DNA of 64,000 nucleotides, taken from NCBI RefSeq assembly GCF_018131075.1, contig NZ_JAFCLS010000040.1, positions 1 to 64,000 of the forward strand, read 5' to 3'. Under the pieces are notes generated by a model, which did not search any database, was not told the DNA's origin, and saw only the letters and a program-made list of their open reading frames with translations. The position numbers and the translations under genes are program-made. The DNA is from Bradyrhizobium sp. JYMT SZCCT0428 (GTDB lineage: Bacteria > Pseudomonadota > Alphaproteobacteria > Rhizobiales > Xanthobacteraceae). Positions 1 through 8,993 of the stretch are shown in pieces (within the stretch, counting starts at the first letter, position 1; each line of letters opens with the position of its first letter).

Positions 1-229
1 GCTCCGAGCGGATCGCAAACACATACCCCACCACCAGCATCCGGATCATCAGTTCCGGGTCGATCGATGGACGACCCATCGACGAATAATGAGGCGCAAG
101 CTCGCTGCGAAGCCACGACAGATCGAGCGCAGTGTCGATCTTCCGCACCAGATGATCTTCGGGGACCGCATCGCCAAGACGAAATTCGTAGAACAGTTGA
201 CCTTGGTCACTCTTCAGACGGCCCATCAT
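1..229 (-). pseudogene. IS1182-family transposase, N-terminal part (cut by window edge)
   Basis: Reading leftward from the ATG at 229, the frame is open to the window edge for 76 codons. It begins MMGRLKSDQGQLFYEF and contains GRPSIDPELMIRML, both characteristic of the N-terminus of IS1182-family transposases (DDE enzymes that move the element by cut and paste). The rest of the gene lies outside the window, so I cannot say whether the copy is intact. An inverted-repeat-like end 63 bases upstream of the start (292-310) matches the end of another IS1182 remnant at 7766-7783. Confidence 0.8.
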
Positions 230-291
230 GGATCGACCTCACCGAGAATCGCGTCACCACAACGGAATCACGCTTCGCGGCCTGTCTCAAC

Positions 292-310
292 TGACTTTTG
301 CAACAAAATC
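292..310. repeat. Probable terminal inverted repeat of the left IS1182 element
   Basis: Read on the minus strand this is GATTTTGTTGCAAAAGTCA. The plus strand at 7766-7783 reads GATTTTGTTGCAAAGTC at the outer end of a second IS1182-like remnant. The two ends point inward to their respective transposases, as expected for the two ends of related elements. Confidence 0.65.
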
Positions 311-312
311 GG

Positions 313-1153
313 CGCAAAGCGGTCATTGACATGTATGAAGGAAAGGCTCCCTGTTACGGCAGAACGTTTACCCTGTTCGTCCAAAATATTTCCCTGTTAT
401 TGGGATTAGGGAAGTGCGTGCAAAACGCCTGTGTTGCAGTGGTTTCTGGCTGCTTGGAGTGTCTCCAGACGCCCAAAATCGTCAATTTCCCTGTAAAATT
501 CCTTGTTTGCAGGGAAATTGAGCGGAGACGGGTGCGATCAGCACTGCGTCGCCAGTCAAGCAGTCACTCAACCGGAGAGGTGTGCTCGTTTGGGCTGAAA
601 GTATCACATTTTATAGGGTTCTCGTGCGGGCGTCTGAAGTCTCTGGTCACCGAAAATCGTCAACCTTGGCGAGAATTTGCCAAAAGTCTCCAGCCCAAAC
701 CGCAGAAATTCCCGTTTTGGTGGAGACGATTGGCGGAGAACGGTTCGATGAATTGCAGTTGGACCACCATCGCTCCGTCGATCGGTCTTCTTCGATGTCC
801 GCTAGGTTGCCGCTGGTTGGCCCAGGACATATATCTCTGTCCGGAATGTACAGTTCAGCCGTAGCGGGGCTCGTCATTCTCTTAGCTGCCGAAGTGGCGC
901 GGCTGCCTCGACCGACGGTCTCCATTCAAGCCGAAGTTTCATTAAACCTAAGCTTAACCGGAGAACTAAAGATGAGAGAGCTCGTCACAAAAATGCACAC
1001 AGGCAACCTCATTACGATGCGCGTGAGCATCACAAAAGGCATAGCAAAGCTCACGGCACTGGGGACCTTAAGAGGTTGAGGACTAGCCGCGCCAGCTTCG
1101 AAGCGGAAGTGACTTGAACTGCATAGCTGAAAGATGCCGCCCCACCAGTTAGG
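313..1153. other. Gene-poor stretch, no supported gene
   Basis: Several overlapping open frames occur on both strands but none looks like a protein family, none has a convincing ribosome binding site, and they overlap each other extensively. The composition is uneven, and 480-830 reads like old, scrambled sequence. I see no RNA gene or clear regulatory site. Confidence 0.5.
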
Positions 1154-1178
1154 AAGGCCCCGGTAACCCCGGGACCTT
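1154..1178. terminator. Possible hairpin terminator
   Basis: Positions 1154-1163 can pair with 1169-1178 (10 bp with one mismatch, 5-base loop), followed on the plus strand by TT. The hairpin lies just past the stop codon of the leftward gene at 1185-2294. The T-run is on the plus strand and is short, so a terminator role is only plausible. Confidence 0.35.
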
Positions 1179-1184
1179 TTCATT

Positions 1185-2294
1185 TCACTTCGTCGGCCAG
1201 TCGAACTCCAGCTTCTCCGCCCATGAGCCGCGAACCAGGTCGTAGTGGCTGGCGCCCTTCTTGAAGCTCAAGGTCGGCTGGCCCCGCGTCGTGGTGTATT
1301 CGACCCGGTAGTAGACGCTATTCAGGTCGTGGGTGAAGAACCTGTTGAACTTCTCCGCGTTCTCGCGCGAGTAGAACGAGGCGAGATCCTGAAGTCTGGC
1401 CTTGAACTTGACGATGCTGTCTTCGACGTCCTGCAGAATGACCACAGCGGCGTGCCGCTGCTTCTCATCCATGCCGCAGATGAAGTCCAGGGCGGTCTGG
1501 TCGTAGGCGTTGGCAGCCACCGACATCAGGCTTCGGTGAATGGTCTCCAGCTCCTTCTGCGGGTTGTAGTCCCTGATGACGGCGATGTGGCCGGCGAACG
1601 TCCCGAAGGTGTGGTCCCGGGTTTCGACGCCATCCTTGCCTCGACCCTTGAATCCCGCCGGGCCGAAGTAGTCGTCGTTGTCCTGGGATTCGTCGCGGAT
1701 GACTTCGGTCAGGGTCATTTGCCCGCCATGGTGCTGCTTCATCTTGCGGAGCTGCTCGTGTACCTGAGGCAGGGTGTTCCGGATTTTCCGGTACGCCCGG
1801 ACCGCCTCAAGGGCCACCGGCTTCAGGCTATCCAGTACGGTGACCTTGGACGCGACCAACGGCAACGCTGCGAGCAGGTAGTCTTCCTCGTGGTCACGCT
1901 TCTCTCGCCACTTCCGCTCCCTCTCGGCCTCGGCCAAGACGTCATCATTGGCGCAGCAGTTGCCGATGAAGGCGCAGAACTGAAGCTCATAGTACCAGAC
2001 CAAGGACCCGGTCAGGAACCTGTTTGGAGTGCACACCGGGCAAGGACAGTTGTCGCCATCCGGCCGCTTAGTGCCGTCGACAGTGATGAGATGCCGGAGG
2101 ACCCAGAACTTGGCGTCCTTCGGAATCGGGTTTCGTTGTAGGGACTTGATCAGTTCGGGTTGGCCGGTTTGCTTGATCAGCGCCACCGTCTCGTTGATCC
2201 AAATCCCGGTCGGCCTGTCAGAAAAAGGCCGCCACGGGAGTAACTTAGTCTCAGAACTCTGTACACCACGCGACTTACGGCCGCCTTTGGTCAT
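1185..2294 (-). CDS. Hypothetical protein (369 aa) with a cysteine-rich patch
   Basis: I do not recognise this family. The start is well supported: the ATG at 2294 is preceded by AGGAGGATCT, an almost perfect ribosome binding site. The protein is soluble, with no signal peptide or membrane segment. Around residues 80-115 it has CPCPVC followed by further cysteines including a CC pair, which could bind zinc. The central part is rich in charged residues and is likely helical. It stands alone among mobile elements, so it may be an accessory cargo gene, but nothing in the sequence assigns a function. Confidence 0.75.
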   Translation of the reverse strand: MTKGGRKSRGVQSSETKLLPWRPFSDRPTGIWINETVALIKQTGQPELIKSLQRNPIPKDAKFWVLRHLITVDGTKRPDGDNCPCPVCTPNRFLTGSLVWYYELQFCAFIGNCCANDDVLAEAERERKWREKRDHEEDYLLAALPLVASKVTVLDSLKPVALEAVRAYRKIRNTLPQVHEQLRKMKQHHGGQMTLTEVIRDESQDNDDYFGPAGFKGRGKDGVETRDHTFGTFAGHIAVIRDYNPQKELETIHRSLMSVAANAYDQTALDFICGMDEKQRHAAVVILQDVEDSIVKFKARLQDLASFYSRENAEKFNRFFTHDLNSVYYRVEYTTTRGQPTLSFKKGASHYDLVRGSWAEKLEFDWPTK

Positions 2295-2865
2295 AGATCC
2301 TCCTAGGAGAACGAACCCAGAAGACTCATTTTGTTCTAGTTATCGAGCCCACGGGTCCCGCCAGCGCCCCGACTCGGGCACGCCTAGATCTAGTATAGGC
2401 GCAAGTGGGGGTGGGGTGCTATGTTGTGCATATGTATCCCCGGTTGTCCCGCTTATCCACAGCTTCAGGACGCGCGAATCAGTGCAGGCTGGGGTGGAGC
2501 CGGGAGGGGGCGCCAGTGTACGGGTCGAGAACTATTCGGTCGGCTCCCTAGCGGGACTGCGGGTTGCATGCCATGTCGCACCTGGTCGGCCTGCAGAACT
2601 GCCATACCAGACCTCGCGAGGCTCATCGTTGCTGAGCGTGCCAAAGCAGAATGTGTGTGCCATCGAGCGGCGCCGTCTCGATCGGCTTCCTTCGTCTTTG
2701 GCTGGTTAGGCGTGAGGGCGTCCAACCGCTACAACGCCGCCCACGGCCCTGCTGTTGAGGTCATCTACCAATCCCTGCAACGACGTTGCCAAACTGCCGA
2801 ATGCTGTGTGCATAATCGTGCATGGCAAAAAAGCTGCACGACGGGGTCGTGAAAGACCCTCAGGC
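2295..2865. other. Stretch without a supported gene
   Basis: Short overlapping frames are present on both strands but none has family resemblance. A G-rich patch lies near 2400-2430. I see no clear promoter, RNA or repeat. The stretch leads into a broken phage gene fragment. Confidence 0.5.
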
Positions 2866-2869
2866 CTCA

Positions 2870-3070
2870 CCCACTTACCTTGAATTCAAAGGTGAGGGTC
2901 TAAAGCAGCTCCGTCAGGGTATGGTCGACAAGGAAGGGCAGATGGCAGCCTTGGGCGCCCGCACCTGAAAAGCGAGAGATCGAAACCGCTGAAGCGCTCG
3001 GCCAAAAGCGTCAGGGGGAAACCAGCACCCTCGCCACCATCGCGAATTCAGTCAGCCGGGGTCTAAGGAA
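2870..3070 (+). pseudogene. Fragment resembling a DUF4055 phage protein
   Basis: Two adjoining frames give one continuous protein-like reading. 2873-2968 reads TYLEFKGEGLKQLRQ then DKEGQMAALGAR before a stop. One frame over, 2965-3070 reads EKREIETAEALGQKRQGETS and then ATIANSVSRGL. This order (a KEGQMAALGAR-like helix, then a GE(T/N)S...IANSVS helix) is what I recall from the C-terminal part of DUF4055 proteins, which are found in phages. Only about 65 residues remain, with a frameshift, so it is a relic. The neighbouring recombinase gene ends within it from the other side. Confidence 0.5.
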
Positions 3071-4596
3071 ATTACCATCAGTGGGCCCGATGTTCCATAA
3101 CATTCGATCGACGAATAGCCGATCATCGCCCGCTGTACGGCCCAAGGTAGCGGCAGCGTTTTGGGAATGTCCTTTAGAGCCATAGTGGCCTTGCCATTCA
3201 GGACGCTCATCGTCAATTCTGGCGGCAAGAACGCTAATCGCAGGCCTTGGCGAACCACTTTTGGATTGATGTTGGCTGCCGCAGCAAGGTCTTCAACGCA
3301 GGCGTACCGACCCGCGGTTAGGTCTGCGAGCCACGCGTGAGCCCGGACTAGGGATTTCACAAGTTTTTCGTCGGCGTGGTCCGGCGCGCGCGTGATGGTG
3401 GCAACGCCTTTCGGCTTGGGTGACCAAGGAATGTCGATGGTTCGCTGCTTTCGCTTGATATTCCCTGCATCAACACGAATGCAAGCTGCTGATACCGTCA
3501 CTTTTACGATTTGATCGATCGGTATCCCGCGCTCTTCGGCTGCCGCCTTCACGAGATTTTCGACCTCGGGGGCCGATATTCGGCTCACGGTACCGGCCTT
3601 GTGCGGGCGCCCGCGCATCGCGGTGCTGACATAAAATCGATACCGAACGCCGTTCTTGCTGGAGAAGCTCGGCCCCATGCGATTGCCATTATCGTCGAAC
3701 AGTTTGCCTTGAAGCAGCGCGCCGCTTTGTGAAAACTTCAGCCTGCGCTTGACGGTGTTTGATTTGAGCAGTTCCTGAACCCGATCGAAGGTCGATTGGT
3801 CCAGGATAGCGTCATGCTCGCCTGTGAACCATTTGCCGCCGTGGTGGGTTTCTCCGACGTAGATCCTGTTCTTCAACAGGTGGGCGAGGGGACCGTATGT
3901 GAAGGGGATTCCGCCTCGATATTTGGCGACTTTTGTGTTGCGTCGTTTGGTGACGATCTTGCGGCGGTCGAGTTCGGCAACGAGTTTGCTGAACGATCCC
4001 AAATCCAGATAAAGCTTGAAGATCGTCCGCACCGTTTCGGCCTCGGATTTGTCGATGACCAGTTTTTTGTCTTTCGTGCCGTAACCGAGCGGCACCGTAC
4101 CGCCGGTCCATTTGCCCTTGCGCCGGCTGGCCGCGACCTTGTCACGAACCCGCTCGGCCGACAGCTCCCGCTCGAACTGGGCAAAGGATAACAGCACGTT
4201 CAAGGTGAGGCGGCCCATGGACGTTGTGGTGTTGAACTGCTGGGTAACCGCAACGAATGAGACCGATCTAGCCTCGAAGGCTTCGACCAGCTTTGCAAAG
4301 TCGGCGAGCGAACGGGTAAGGCGGTCGATTTTGTAGACCACGATCACGTCGATCTTGCCGACCACAACCTCCGCCAGCAGCCTTTTGAGGGCCGGGCGAT
4401 CCAGATTGCCTCCGGAGTAGGCCGGGTCGTTGTATTGCTGAGGGAGGGCCTTCCAACCCTGGAATGCCTGGCTTTTAATGTAGGCTTCGCAAGCCTCGCG
4501 CTGGGCATCCAGAGAGTTGAATTCCTGCTCAAGACCGTGCTCGGTGGATTTCCGGGTGTAGATGGCGCAGCGCAGGACCTTCGTGTCATTTGCCAT
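3052..4596 (-). CDS. Large serine recombinase (resolvase family)
   Basis: A 514-aa site-specific recombinase. The N-terminal resolvase domain (about residues 1-150) shows AIYTRKSTEHGLEQEFNSL, where the serine of YTRKS is the expected nucleophile, followed by YNDPAYSGGNLDRP and DRLTRS. A recombinase domain follows (GTVPLGYGT, then the helical GGIPFTYGPLAHLLKNRIYVGE). The C-terminal region ends near LPLPWAVQRAMIG as in relatives, so the gene is near full length. The start at 4596 has GGAGG seven bases upstream. The gene overlaps the 3' end of the DUF2924 gene by 11 bases. This three-gene unit is common in Rhizobiales genomic islands and probably mobilises or resolves an island. I could not identify attachment sites. 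Confidence 0.9.
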   Translation of the reverse strand: MANDTKVLRCAIYTRKSTEHGLEQEFNSLDAQREACEAYIKSQAFQGWKALPQQYNDPAYSGGNLDRPALKRLLAEVVVGKIDVIVVYKIDRLTRSLADFAKLVEAFEARSVSFVAVTQQFNTTTSMGRLTLNVLLSFAQFERELSAERVRDKVAASRRKGKWTGGTVPLGYGTKDKKLVIDKSEAETVRTIFKLYLDLGSFSKLVAELDRRKIVTKRRNTKVAKYRGGIPFTYGPLAHLLKNRIYVGETHHGGKWFTGEHDAILDQSTFDRVQELLKSNTVKRRLKFSQSGALLQGKLFDDNGNRMGPSFSSKNGVRYRFYVSTAMRGRPHKAGTVSRISAPEVENLVKAAAEERGIPIDQIVKVTVSAACIRVDAGNIKRKQRTIDIPWSPKPKGVATITRAPDHADEKLVKSLVRAHAWLADLTAGRYACVEDLAAAANINPKVVRQGLRLAFLPPELTMSVLNGKATMALKDIPKTLPLPWAVQRAMIGYSSIECYGTSGPLMVISLDPG

Positions 4597-5068
4597 CGGG
4601 GGCCTCCGGGCGCGACGCGCGGAGTCCGAAGAATCGTGGGCCGTTCCATTTCGTGCCGGTGATGGCGAAAGCGATTTCGGAGAGGCTGGCGTAAGTTTTA
4701 CCAGCGTGGAAAAAGCCGTCGGCCATCACGTTGACCCGATACGTCTTACGATTCCAGGTCCGCACCAGCTCGGACCCGGGCTTAATCCGCTGGGGTAGCT
4801 CCAGACGGCCGGCAGGCTTGGCCGAAGCGGTTTTTACCATCTGGGCAAGCAACCGCCGGATGGGCAGGGGAAGGTCGCCGTAGGTGTTCACCTGAATCGT
4901 GTGAGCAATGCTGCGGCGGAGCAAGTCGGGACCGAACGCCTTGGGCGGTTCAGTTCGAAACAATTCGCGGTAGCGTTTTCTCAGGCCGACTATCGGCATC
5001 ACCGTCAGCCGACCCAGCTCAGCCTCAACAGCTGGATCGGCTCCATTTGGACCATTGCTAGATTTCAT
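4586..5068 (-). CDS. DUF2924 domain-containing protein
   Basis: A 160-aa protein with the DUF2924 pattern: VGLRKRYRELFRTEPP near the start, then RSIAHTIQ, and a C-terminal PGSELVRTW with GKTYASLSEIAFAITGTKWNGPRFFGL. I chose the ATG at 5068 because it overlaps the stop codon of the upstream DUF3489 gene by four bases (ATGA), a classic translational coupling, and because the family begins there. A longer frame extends to 5194 but has no family support. The molecular function is unknown. It consistently sits between DUF3489 and a serine recombinase, so a role as an accessory DNA-binding partner is a reasonable inference. Confidence 0.85.
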   Translation of the reverse strand: MKSSNGPNGADPAVEAELGRLTVMPIVGLRKRYRELFRTEPPKAFGPDLLRRSIAHTIQVNTYGDLPLPIRRLLAQMVKTASAKPAGRLELPQRIKPGSELVRTWNRKTYRVNVMADGFFHAGKTYASLSEIAFAITGTKWNGPRFFGLRASRPEAPDGK

Positions 5069-5394
5069 GAGGTCGCGCCCGATCGGATTATTCGATAGAT
5101 CCTCGCGCCGTCTATCCTCTCGGAGGTGAGGTTGAGCTTCAGCTTCTTCCTGATCACCCCGGCAAAAAACCCGCGGACTGAGTGCTGCTGCCAATCGGTT
5201 GCTTTCATAACCGCGGCAACCGTCGCTCCGGTCTGCCGCCGCAGCAATGCGAGGACGATCTCTTGCTTCGATGCAACACCGGTTGATTTGGCTGATGTCG
5301 CTTTCGATGAAGTCTTTTTCAATTTGATTGGCTGCGATGCACGAAACTTTCGCGCGGTGCTTTGGGATCCTAACCTTGATTTGTTAATAGTCAT
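5065..5394 (-). CDS. DUF3489 domain-containing protein
   Basis: A 109-aa basic protein. Residues 1-45 are Lys/Ser/Ala-rich and probably disordered. Residues 46-105 carry the DUF3489 domain (KQEIVLALLRRQTGATVAAV, then ATDWQQHSVRGFFAGVIRKK), which resembles a winged-helix DNA-binding fold. It is the first gene of the DUF3489-DUF2924-recombinase unit and probably regulates or assists the recombinase. The unit would be transcribed leftward from the 5395-5918 region. Confidence 0.85.
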   Translation of the reverse strand: MTINKSRLGSQSTARKFRASQPIKLKKTSSKATSAKSTGVASKQEIVLALLRRQTGATVAAVMKATDWQQHSVRGFFAGVIRKKLKLNLTSERIDGARIYRIIRSGATS

Positions 5395-5918
5395 TTTGAC
5401 GCTTCCTTATTTAGCCGGCAACGTGCGGTGCTGCCACTGACGCAAGCCCGCGAAATTGCTATCGCGGGCCGGAAACGGGGAGCGCTTCGACCGATGCCGA
5501 TTTGGGGGTCTGAAGCAGGAAGCTCACGGCCGAGTGACGCTCTGCGGGCAACCAAAGTCCAGCGAATTCTACGCAATGTTGTTGCTCGTCCGAGTCGTTA
5601 GGCGGCACGAGAGCTTAAATTAATGCCTAATATCCACACGTCCGCGAGCCGTGCGCTAGACAAATATCGAAGCGAAAAATGCGCAAATCACCTTTTCAAA
5701 GATTTGAAGATTCGATATTCCCCCGTTTAGAGGAGTCCTTTGCGTTCAGTGAGTCGTCCGCGAGATGGAGCCGTCAGTTTGACGGCCACCGCAGTCCTCG
5801 CAGCAGGCGTGCGCGGTTGGGCGGACCCGGCAATGCCGTCAATTGCAAGGCCTAAGCGCCGTTAAGTACTTTTTCGACGTCTTAGTCGATGAAGAAACGT
5901 GTTCGAAAGGAGCAAGTC
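5395..5918. other. Intergenic region between divergent units
   Basis: This 524-base region separates the leftward recombinase unit from the rightward methyltransferase gene and should hold both promoters. I cannot assign -35/-10 boxes with confidence. A 61-codon leftward frame at 5391-5576 has no family resemblance and is not called. An AAAGGAGC ribosome binding site at its right end decides the methyltransferase start. Confidence 0.5.
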
Positions 5919-7297
5919 ATGAAGGACTCGGGCGCCAATTCAGAAACACCCGGCAATAGAAGGCTCACAAAAAGCAATCTCCGGCCCATCGAAATTCAAG
6001 TTCAATACCGGGCTGTGACCGAGCTCATACTGGATCAGAACAACCCTAGGCAGCATTCGCCAAAACAGATCAATCAAATTGCAGATAGCATTCGCGAGTT
6101 TGGCTTTCTCATGCCCATTGCCGTGGATGCAGCTGGGAATGTGGTGACAGGCCACGGCCGCGTGCTCGCAGCGAAGTACCTCGGCATGACTGAGGTGCCG
6201 CTCATTGAAGTTCGTCATCTTTCTGCGGCCCAGCTAAAGGCATTGCGCATTGCTGACAACAAGCTCGCGTTGAACGCTCACTGGGATGAGCGCCTGTTAG
6301 GCGAAAATTTCCTAGCGCTGAAAGATCTCGATCTCGACTTTGACCTTTCAATTACGGGTTTCGGCCTTCCAGAGATCGACTTGGTTATTCAGGATTTCAA
6401 TTCGGTCGCCGTGTCAGGGGCGGATGGACTTCAAAACGCAATTACAGGGGTCGCCGTCTGCCATGTTGGTGACCTCTGGCGTTTAGGTAAGCATCTGGTT
6501 CTCTGCGGCGACGCCACATCTGAAGTGTCGTTTGAACGTATTATGCAAGGTGAACGAGCGAACGTTATATTTGTGGATCCCCCATACAACGTCAAGATCG
6601 ATGGCCCTGTTTCAGGTAAAGGTAAAACTCGGCATCGCGAGTTCGCTCAGGCTTCTGGTGAACTAAACAGCGCGGAATTTACTAGGTTCTTGCATCGTGC
6701 GTGCACAATGCTGGAGCAGCATAGCGTGGACGGCGCCATTCACTATATTTGTATGGGTTGGTATGGCGCGGCAGACTTACTTGCAGCCGGAAAACAAGTC
6801 TACTCAGACTTAAAAAATATTTGCGTATGGGCTAAAAACACCGCTGGCCTCGGATCGCTTTACCGCTCACAGCACGAATTGATTTTTGTTTTCAAGGCCG
6901 GTACGGCGCCTCACGTCAACAATGTTGCTCTCGGCAAACATGGCCGGCACCGCTCTAACGTCTGGAACTACGATAGCGCCAACACGCAGGCGCGCCGAGG
7001 CGATGATCTGTTGGCGCTGCATCCCACCGCGAAGCCGGTTCATCTACGGAGCGTACCGGTCGTGTCTGCCGTGGTATCGAACTCGATCCGCTTTACGTCG
7101 ATACTGCCATACGGCGGTGGCAGAATCTGACTGGACTGTCGGCCCACCGCGTCTCGGATAACAAGGCGTTTCAACAACTGGAGCTCGAGGCAGTTAAGGA
7201 TCAAGATTTAACCAATTCATCCAGCGACATTACGAACCTCCCGTTGGCTGAACCATCTCGCGAGGAATTTGGAGTCAAAGAGGACCGTCATGGCTAA
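5919..7297 (+). pseudogene. ParB-like/DNA methyltransferase, internal deletion removes the AdoMet motif
   Basis: The ATG at 5919 follows AAAGGAGC by six bases; an upstream in-frame ATG at 5889 lacks this. Residues of the N-terminal ParB-like domain (VTELILDQNNPRQHSPKQI, then VVTGHGRVLAAKYLGM) are intact. The methyltransferase domain follows, with catalytic DPPYNV near 6571-6588 and LHPTAKPV near 7017-7040. In relatives KPV is followed by about 30 residues including the FLGSGTT AdoMet-binding loop. Here the sequence jumps at about 7041-7049 straight to the ERTGR region and changes frame. The displaced C-terminus (GIELDPLYVDTAIRRWQNLTG) continues in the new frame to a stop at 7297. In the original frame translation runs to 7130. 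The enzyme should be inactive. A second broken copy lies at 16106. Confidence 0.85.
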
Positions 7298-7721
7298 AAG
7301 AGAAGGGAAAGACTACGAGATCGGATATGGCCGCCCGCCTCGGCGCAGCCAATTTTCGAAGGGTAAGTCAGGAAACCCGAACGGACGACCCAAGGGCGCT
7401 CGATCGCTAACCGACCGCTTTGAGAAAACTCTGAATGAGAGAGTGACGATCAACGAAAACGGGTCTAGGCGAACCATTCGAAAATCCGACGCGGTCATGA
7501 AGCAACTTGTAAACAAGGCAGCAAGTGGCGACTTCAGATCTATCAAACTAATTCTCGAAATGGCTGGACCACTTAGCGAGCGCGGACGCCAAGCAGAGTC
7601 AGAGGCTTCCTATCATGAAGAATCCACCGCTCAAGAGAGTCTTAACCGCAAGCTAGATGAATTGAGGGAGAGGTTACTTGCCGGACGCCCATTGTTTGAC
7701 GATGAGACTGAGGAGAAATAA
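7290..7721 (+). CDS. DUF5681 domain-containing protein
   Basis: A 143-aa protein starting at the ATG at 7290, which overlaps the end of the methyltransferase frame by eight bases (ATGGCTAA). The N-terminus carries the DUF5681 signature YEIGYGRPPRRSQFSKGKSG followed by NPNGRPKGARS, a basic Gly/Pro-rich segment often seen next to ParB/methyltransferase genes and phage packaging genes in Rhizobiales. The C-terminal helix (LNRKLDELRERLLAGRP) is also preserved, diverged and truncated, at 17136-17224. Function is unknown; a role with phage or island DNA processing is only inferred from the neighbourhood. Confidence 0.85.
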   Translation: MAKREGKDYEIGYGRPPRRSQFSKGKSGNPNGRPKGARSLTDRFEKTLNERVTINENGSRRTIRKSDAVMKQLVNKAASGDFRSIKLILEMAGPLSERGRQAESEASYHEESTAQESLNRKLDELRERLLAGRPLFDDETEEK

Positions 7722-7765
7722 CGCGGATTCGCGTAATGCGCTGTTATGGAACGGCCGCTTTGGCG

Positions 7766-7783
7766 GATTTTGTTGCAAAGTCG
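7766..7783. repeat. Terminal inverted repeat of the IS1182-like remnant
   Basis: GATTTTGTTGCAAAGTC matches, in inverted orientation, the element end at 292-310. It is the outer end on the C-terminal side of the transposase remnant 7889-8395. A degenerate version lies at the same relative place in the second module, near 17266-17290. Confidence 0.6.
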
Positions 7784-7888
7784 GCTGCTGCTGATGGGCG
7801 TTGGCCAATTCATTTAGGGGCGATGGGGTTTGATCCCCCGACCCCGACGCTCTCTAGGCAACTTTTACGCTACGCGATGCACAGAGCC

Positions 7889-8395
7889 TCAGCGGGGTGG
7901 CGGTCGCCCAACTAGCGGTGCGAGCCGTCGCAGGTTCTGGGCGATGGCAGCCAGAACAAATTCGTCCTGGGCGCCTCGTGGACACGCAGTCGAAGCCGGC
8001 CGAGCTTCAGAATGCGCTTCAAGTGCGCGAACCGCATCTCGATCTTCTTGCGCTCACGTCGTGACCGCCGAAGCCCTCGGTGCTGGCGAGCGAACGGGCA
8101 ACATCCCGGGCGTGCTCATGGATGTCGCGCGGGATCTTGCGCGATGGGTCCTTCGGACAGCACTGCGGTTTGAGTGCGCATACATCGCGGTCGAACTTAC
8201 TGGCCCGATACAGAAGCGTCTTACCCTCATTTACGATGCCGCTTGTCCCAAGCTGCTTTCCGCCGGGGCAGTTGTAAACGTCGCTCGTCGGGTCATATCG
8301 AAAGTCGCTACGTTAGGTGCCGTCGTCCCGCTTCGATTTGTCGAACACGGGAATACGGGGCGCGATGCTTTCTCCTCGACCAACCAGTTCAGCAT
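7889..8395 (-). pseudogene. IS1182-family transposase remnant (copy A)
   Basis: Read leftward from about 8395, the segments run in the family's usual order: MLNWLVGRGESIAPRIPVFD, a stop inside the next stretch, VYNCPGGKQLGTSGIVNEGK then CALKPQCCPKDPSRKIPRDI, RRERKKIEMRFAHLKRILKL, and after a one-base deletion the C-terminal GAQDEFVLAAIAQNLRRLA. At least one in-frame stop (near 8310) and two frame changes show that it is dead, and the N-terminal half is missing. It abuts DUF5681 in the same order as copy B at 17340-18062. Confidence 0.8.
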
Positions 8396-8744
8396 TGGAG
8401 CTGGACGTCCAAGTCAGTATAGAAGTATAGACTTAGCAACACTCTTCATGCCCATCGGCTTCGCTGTCGGCAAACTTGCTGAACGCCACAGACGTTCCAC
8501 AATCTCAATTTCAGGGGTCGCTTCTGCTGCAGCCAAGATGATCGCTTGCGCGAACGTTCACCTTTCGGGCGTCGAACTGCGTGATCACACAGCGCTGTCT
8601 TGTATTTGTCCAAAGAGCTCATTTGCCACATCCAAGAAAATTGGCTGCACGGATGAAATTCGTTCGATGCTTCTGCGGCGTCTGGGACGATCAATCATGT
8701 CGCTTCACCTGCGACGCAGTCCAGCAGCTTAACCAGGACTGCTC

Positions 8745-8990
8745 TGGAAAGCCTGAGCAGCGACGTACAGCGTCTCATTCAAGTTCGTCCCGTAGCCGGC
8801 CGTTGCTCTGCGGCATTCTGGGTCGGCTTGCCCGGCGCGATGTAATGCCAGTCGATTTCAACTTCCTCCTGCCAAGTCGGTATAATCGATGACGATCATG
8901 CGTCCCCCGGCTTTCGATGATGTGACCAAGTTCACGCACCACGCGCAGCCCACTATTCCGTTCGTTCCACGTGGACCAAGCGACCAACCT
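8745..8990 (-). pseudogene. IS3-family transposase (OrfB) fragment
   Basis: Leftward translation gives ERNSGLRVVRELGHIIESRG and then, in another frame, VEIDWHYIAPGKPTQNA, followed after a further shift by SNGRLRDEL. This is the integrase-core region of IS3-family OrfB proteins, where the sequence is normally W(H)YIAPGKPxQNAFIESFNGRLRDE. Only about 80 residues remain, with several shifts. It is a relic between the IS1182 remnant and the caspase locus. Confidence 0.65.
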
Positions 8991-8993
8991 AAT

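Noticed and set aside
298..1183. Overlapping open frames on both strands in 298-1183
   Set aside because: No family resemblance, no ribosome binding sites, extensive mutual overlap. Probably non-coding.
5391..5576. 61-codon leftward frame before the DUF3489 gene
   Set aside because: No family resemblance and it overlaps the probable promoter region.
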